DNA of 64,000 nucleotides from positions 17,991,318 through 18,055,317 of the forward strand of contig JABAKD010000009.1 in assembly GCA_012845835.1 (NCBI GenBank), given 5' to 3'. The notes beneath the pieces are model-generated. The model made no database searches, was not told where the DNA came from, and saw only the letters and a list, made by a program, of their open reading frames with translations. The stretch is from Undaria pinnatifida. Lineage: Eukaryota; Sar; Phaeophyceae; Laminariales; Alariaceae. Positions 60,340 to 64,000 of this stretch are shown in pieces. Within the stretch, counting starts at the first letter, position 1; each line of letters opens with the position of its first letter. The position numbers were made by a program, and so were the translations under genes.

Positions 60340-63085
60340 ATAGCCAATTTGCAACAAAACTCGGTCGACGCTGTCCAACAACAACGATTGACCGTTGATC
60401 CGAGATATATACAAGGCATGGCGAAGCTGCTTCGTTCCAAACAAGGCCCCGTGAATGTACGCGAATGTAGGCGACAGGGCCGAATAGGTCATGTTGATCC
60501 ATGCTTTAGGGCGCGAGAGATTGCCGGCGTTGTCATTTTGCTGTTCGGTTAAATCTGCTCAAAACTCTACGTTTTGCCCTTTGGGGTCGATCGAGGGTGT
60601 TTGTTTCTGTTTTTTGCACTCCAGCCGCCAAACGTGTTTTGAACACAAGCCTGGTTGCCGCCCGCCACACATCACCGGCCGTAGTGTGAGCATTGTACGC
60701 CAAGTGTGGGCCGGAGCCCCTATAACAAGCACGCCACGTTTAGATTTCACGACGCCGTCATTCATTTCGTCGAATGAAGTGTGTTTAGCACACGGAATCT
60801 CGCCGCTTCAAATCCAACATTAACATGATAAAAAATATACCGGTATATATTGCCAATGCGTTAGCTATGAGTTCGAAGAATTAAGACCGGCGACAATGGA
60901 AGGCCAAAAGTTTGAAATTCCCGAAGATCCCAGCCAAACTTTGCCTGGACGGTCGCCTATGGGCCCACTTCTGTAGAATTTGTTTTTGGAAGTTTCCTAT
61001 TTTCCGGGGAAAGGTATGTCTCGCGACGATCTTGGCCAACATCTGCTTGAGAAATTCTTAAGCAGATCTTGGATAAGACGTGGCATGATTTCGTGTTCTC
61101 AACACACTTCGTTCGACGAAATCAACGACAGCGTCGTGAATTCTGAACGTGGCGAGCTCGTTAGGGGCTCCACCCCCCCGTTGGTGTACAGTGCTCACTC
61201 TACGGCCGGTGATTTGTGGCGGGCGCCGATCAGGCTTCTGGTAAAATCACATTTGACGGCTGGTGTGTAGAAAACTGAGACAAAATTCTTCATCGTCTCC
61301 CAGCCGGCGAAAACAGAATTTTGAGGGGATTTGACGAAAGACCACATGACAACACAAGCAACCTCTTACGCCCTAGGGCATGGATCGAGATGAACTCTTC
61401 AGCGCTGTCATCTACACTCATGTGACCTTGTCCGGAACGAAGAGGAGTGGCCGTAGGCTGTCTCTATCTTGAGATCGAAGGTCAACCGTGTTTGGTGGAC
61501 AATGTTGACCAAGGCTTGATGAAAAAGCACAAATTGACCTGTTGGGCCGCATGACCCAAAACAGTGCCAGACAAGAAAAAAATTGATAGTTTTTTCCAGT
61601 AGCGACGTTACCCGGAATCTTTCAGCAAATAATCCCAAAAGAAAGATTGGAAACTTTTGGTCCGAAACTTTATTTGGCCAAACTAACGGCCTTCCATTGT
61701 CACCCGTCTAAATGGTCGATATTTGCTTGGGTTACTCTCGCCGGAATCATGCCCAAGATTTCCGCCAGGCAAGCAGTTTTCTGAAAAATTGGAAACTTCC
61801 AAACAAAACGTATTAAAAACTTTGTACTCGTTGCCAAGGCAAGGCGATGTTTCACCAAAAAGTCTAAAATTGAAAAGATACCAGCCAAACTATTCCTGTA
61901 CGGCTGTCTTAGGGCGCGTTTATATATATATATATTGAGGAAATTTCCAATTTTCAGAAGAAAAGGATTTATGGCGGCAATCTTCCGCAATCTCTGCTTG
62001 ATAAATTATAGTCTTGGAGTTGAAGCGGCGAGATTTGGTGTGCTACACACTCTTCGTTCGACGAAATCAACGGCAGCGTCATGAAATATACACGTGGCGA
62101 GCTCGTTAGGGGCTCCGACGCACCCTTTGCGTACAGTGCTCACACTACGCCCGGCGGTATGTAGCGGGCCCCGACCAGGCGTCTGTTAAAAATATAGTTG
62201 GAACGAAGATGGCTGGTCATGGGTTGTACGGTATCTATCTCGAGATCGGAGGTCAATCGTGGTTGTTGGACAACGTCGACCGAGGCTTGATGAAATTGAC
62301 CAATTGCGCCGCTTGTCAAAAAGTAACTAAAGCAATATTCTTTATTCCGTTTTTCGTCAGAGCGATGGTACGGAAATTTCATCAGCAAAATTTTCAAAAC
62401 AATTGTATGAAACTTTCTCGTCCAACATCGCTTCGCCATTAGCTACGACGGTATAGAGGTTTTCGTACCGTCGCTGTGCGGAAAAAACGATTACAAAACA
62501 TTTTTTTTAGTTGTTTTTTAGTCAAGCGGAGCAATTTGACAATTTCCATCAAGCCTCGGTCAACGCTGTCCAATAATCACGATTTAAGTTCGATCTCCAG
62601 ATTGATACAACCCACGACAAACTATCTTCGTTCCGGACAAGGCCACATGTATGCAGGTGACAGCGCCGAAAAGCTAATGTCGATCCTTCTCATATCTAGG
62701 GCGCGAGATGTCGCCCTCGTTGTCCTGTGGTCTTCCGTCAAAAGTGCTCAAAATATGTTTTGCCCGTTGGGGGGCGATTGAGTATTTGTCTCTATTTTCT
62801 ACACTTGAGTCGCCAACTATATTTCCAACAGACGCCTGGTTGGGTCCCGCTACATATTGCCGGGCGTATTGTGAGCACTGTACGCGAGGGTGCGTCGGAG
62901 CCCCTAACGAGCTCGCCACGTTTAGATTTCATGACAAATGTCGCGGACTTCGTCGAACCAAGAGTGTGGAGTACATGAAATCTCGTCGCTTCAAATCCAA
63001 GGTTTGCTTCATAATTTTTCAAGCAGGCGTTGCCGAAGATTGCCGTCAGAATCCATTTTCTGAAAATTGGAAAGTTTCAAAAATA
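60340..63085. repeat. Array of one repeat unit in alternating orientation
   Basis: Plus-strand copies at 60345-60825 and 62525-63000; minus-strand copies at about 61055-61560 and 62025-62320. Shared boxes: GGTC(G/A)ACGCTGTCCAA, GGGCGCGAGA, GCCCCTAACGAGCTCGCCACG and TCGCCGCTTCAAATCCAA. Linking parts (60965-61055, 61935-62015, 63005-63085) also match one another, with GGAAxTTTCC and TCTGCTTGAxAAATT. Related pieces lie at 49690-50110. Confidence 0.75.
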
Positions 63086-63099
63086 TAAATATATACCAG

Positions 63100-63145
63100 G
63101 GGGGCTTCGCCGCGGCGGGCTGACGCCCGCCTGCGGCTCCGCGCA
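63100..63145 (+). repeat. GC-rich hairpin with a TGAC loop
   Basis: GGCGGGC-TGAC-GCCCGCC (63113-63130) followed by TGCGGCTCCGCGCA. The loop and trailing GCTCxGCGCA resemble the hairpins at 26574, 35365 and 35741. Confidence 0.7.
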
Positions 63146-63349
63146 TGCCCGTAAGACAGGTAGTAAATGAAGTGGAGAGGGACTGTAGAAGCGACAAACT
63201 ACTGCCAAAGGGTACGGTGTGGTATAAAATCAGTTTATAGTATTGCAAACTGTCGTCAACTTGTGTGCATTGGTGGGGAAAAAAACAGGAAAAGACGTCG
63301 ACGACGTGACCCGAGAACCCCTCTGCCCTAACTTCAGGCGGAACACGCG

Positions 63350-64000
63350 CATAATGGCCTGGAATGACTTGGATTTGAATGGTGGGCCTGAAATGACTTG
63401 TTCTTGGTACATTGGGTTTAAAATTACTTGAATTTCGTATAGATAGGGGGTAAGAAATAACTCGATTTTTGTATCTGGAGTCTGAAATGACTTGAATTTG
63501 TATGCTGGGTCTAAAATGACTTGGTTTTTGTATCAGTGATGAAAATGAATCAAATTTTTAGAGGGGGTCTAGAATGACTTGTTTCTTGTATGGTGGGTTT
63601 GAAATGGCTTGAAATTGTATCGGGGTCTAAAATGACTTGGTGTTTGTATCGCGGTTCTGAAATGACTGGAAATTGTATGGAGGGTCTGCAATAACTTGAA
63701 ATTGTATGGTGGGTCTGAAATGACTTGATTTTCTTATGGGGGTCTGAAATGACTTGAATTTTGTATGGGGGGTCTGACATTACTTGAATTTGTGCGGGGG
63801 GTCTAAAATGACTTGCTTTTTGTACAGTGGGTTGACAATGGCTCGGTTTTTGTTTAGTGGGTCTGGAAATGACTCGGTTTTTGTTATAGAGGGATCTGAC
63901 ATGACTTAAAATTGTACGGGGGGTCTGAAATGACTTGATTTTTGTATGGTGGGTTTGAAATGTCTTGAAATTGTATCGGGGGTCTAAAATGATGTGGTTT
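63350..64000 (+). repeat. Minisatellite of about 34-bp units running off the window
   Basis: About 19 degenerate copies of GGGTCTGAAATGACTTGA followed by ATTTTGTATGG. It is not interrupted by other sequence and continues past the last base. Confidence 0.9.

Larger units (their letters stand above)
54771..64000. other. 9.2 kb without a convincing gene, repeat-rich
   Basis: Frames up to 151 codons occur but none shows a domain or flanking splice signals I trust. Contents: tRNA-like duplicated units (55490-55745), a TTGG run, a direct duplication (56622-57262), a CAGCAGCGG cluster (58826-59340), an alternating-orientation array (60340-63085), a GC-rich hairpin (63100-63145) and a minisatellite (63350-64000). 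I see nothing in 57263-58480. Confidence 0.55.

Overview
The window reads as nuclear DNA of a photosynthetic stramenopile, most likely a brown alga. The evidence is spliced genes with GT-AG introns of 0.17 to 6.8 kb, a plastid-type isoprenoid gene whose product opens with a signal peptide and an SAF-F motif of the ASAFAP kind used by secondary red plastids, and a very high load of short dispersed and tandem repeats. I see no bacterial operons, rRNA or CRISPR. The species is inferred, not shown.

Layout. 1-5007: a decayed Ty1/copia retrotransposon on +, with gag zinc knuckles, protease, integrase, reverse transcriptase and RNase H recognisable but broken; its 5' end lies outside the window. 5008-9196: repeat-filled intergenic DNA. 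9197-24507 (+): a complete 11-exon gene for 1-deoxy-D-xylulose 5-phosphate reductoisomerase (DXR, 465 aa). Every exon phase fits; about 91% of the locus is intron. 24508-37433: 12.9 kb with no convincing gene, holding tRNA-derived SINE-like units, a TRIM-like mini LTR element, a 677-bp foldback element and several families in two or three copies. 37434-44553 (+): a 9-exon gene for a C2-PX-TBC protein (916 aa), a predicted Rab GTPase-activating protein with both catalytic fingers and three NPF motifs. 44699-54770 (-): a 5-exon gene for a 304-aa low-complexity protein of unknown function, with two W-x-K-G-F-L motifs and a C-terminal V-S-R-F-K motif like that of URI1/Bud27; it converges tail to tail on the TBC gene, 145 bp between stops. 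54771-64000: repeats again, including an array of one unit in alternating orientation (60.3-63.1 kb) and a minisatellite running off the window end.

The three genes do not form a pathway. DXR would act in the plastid MEP pathway, the TBC protein at phosphoinositide-bearing endomembranes, and the third is unassigned. Exon models were built by hand from reading frames, splice sites and phase; coding lengths divide exactly by three in all three genes. No alignment or database search was run.
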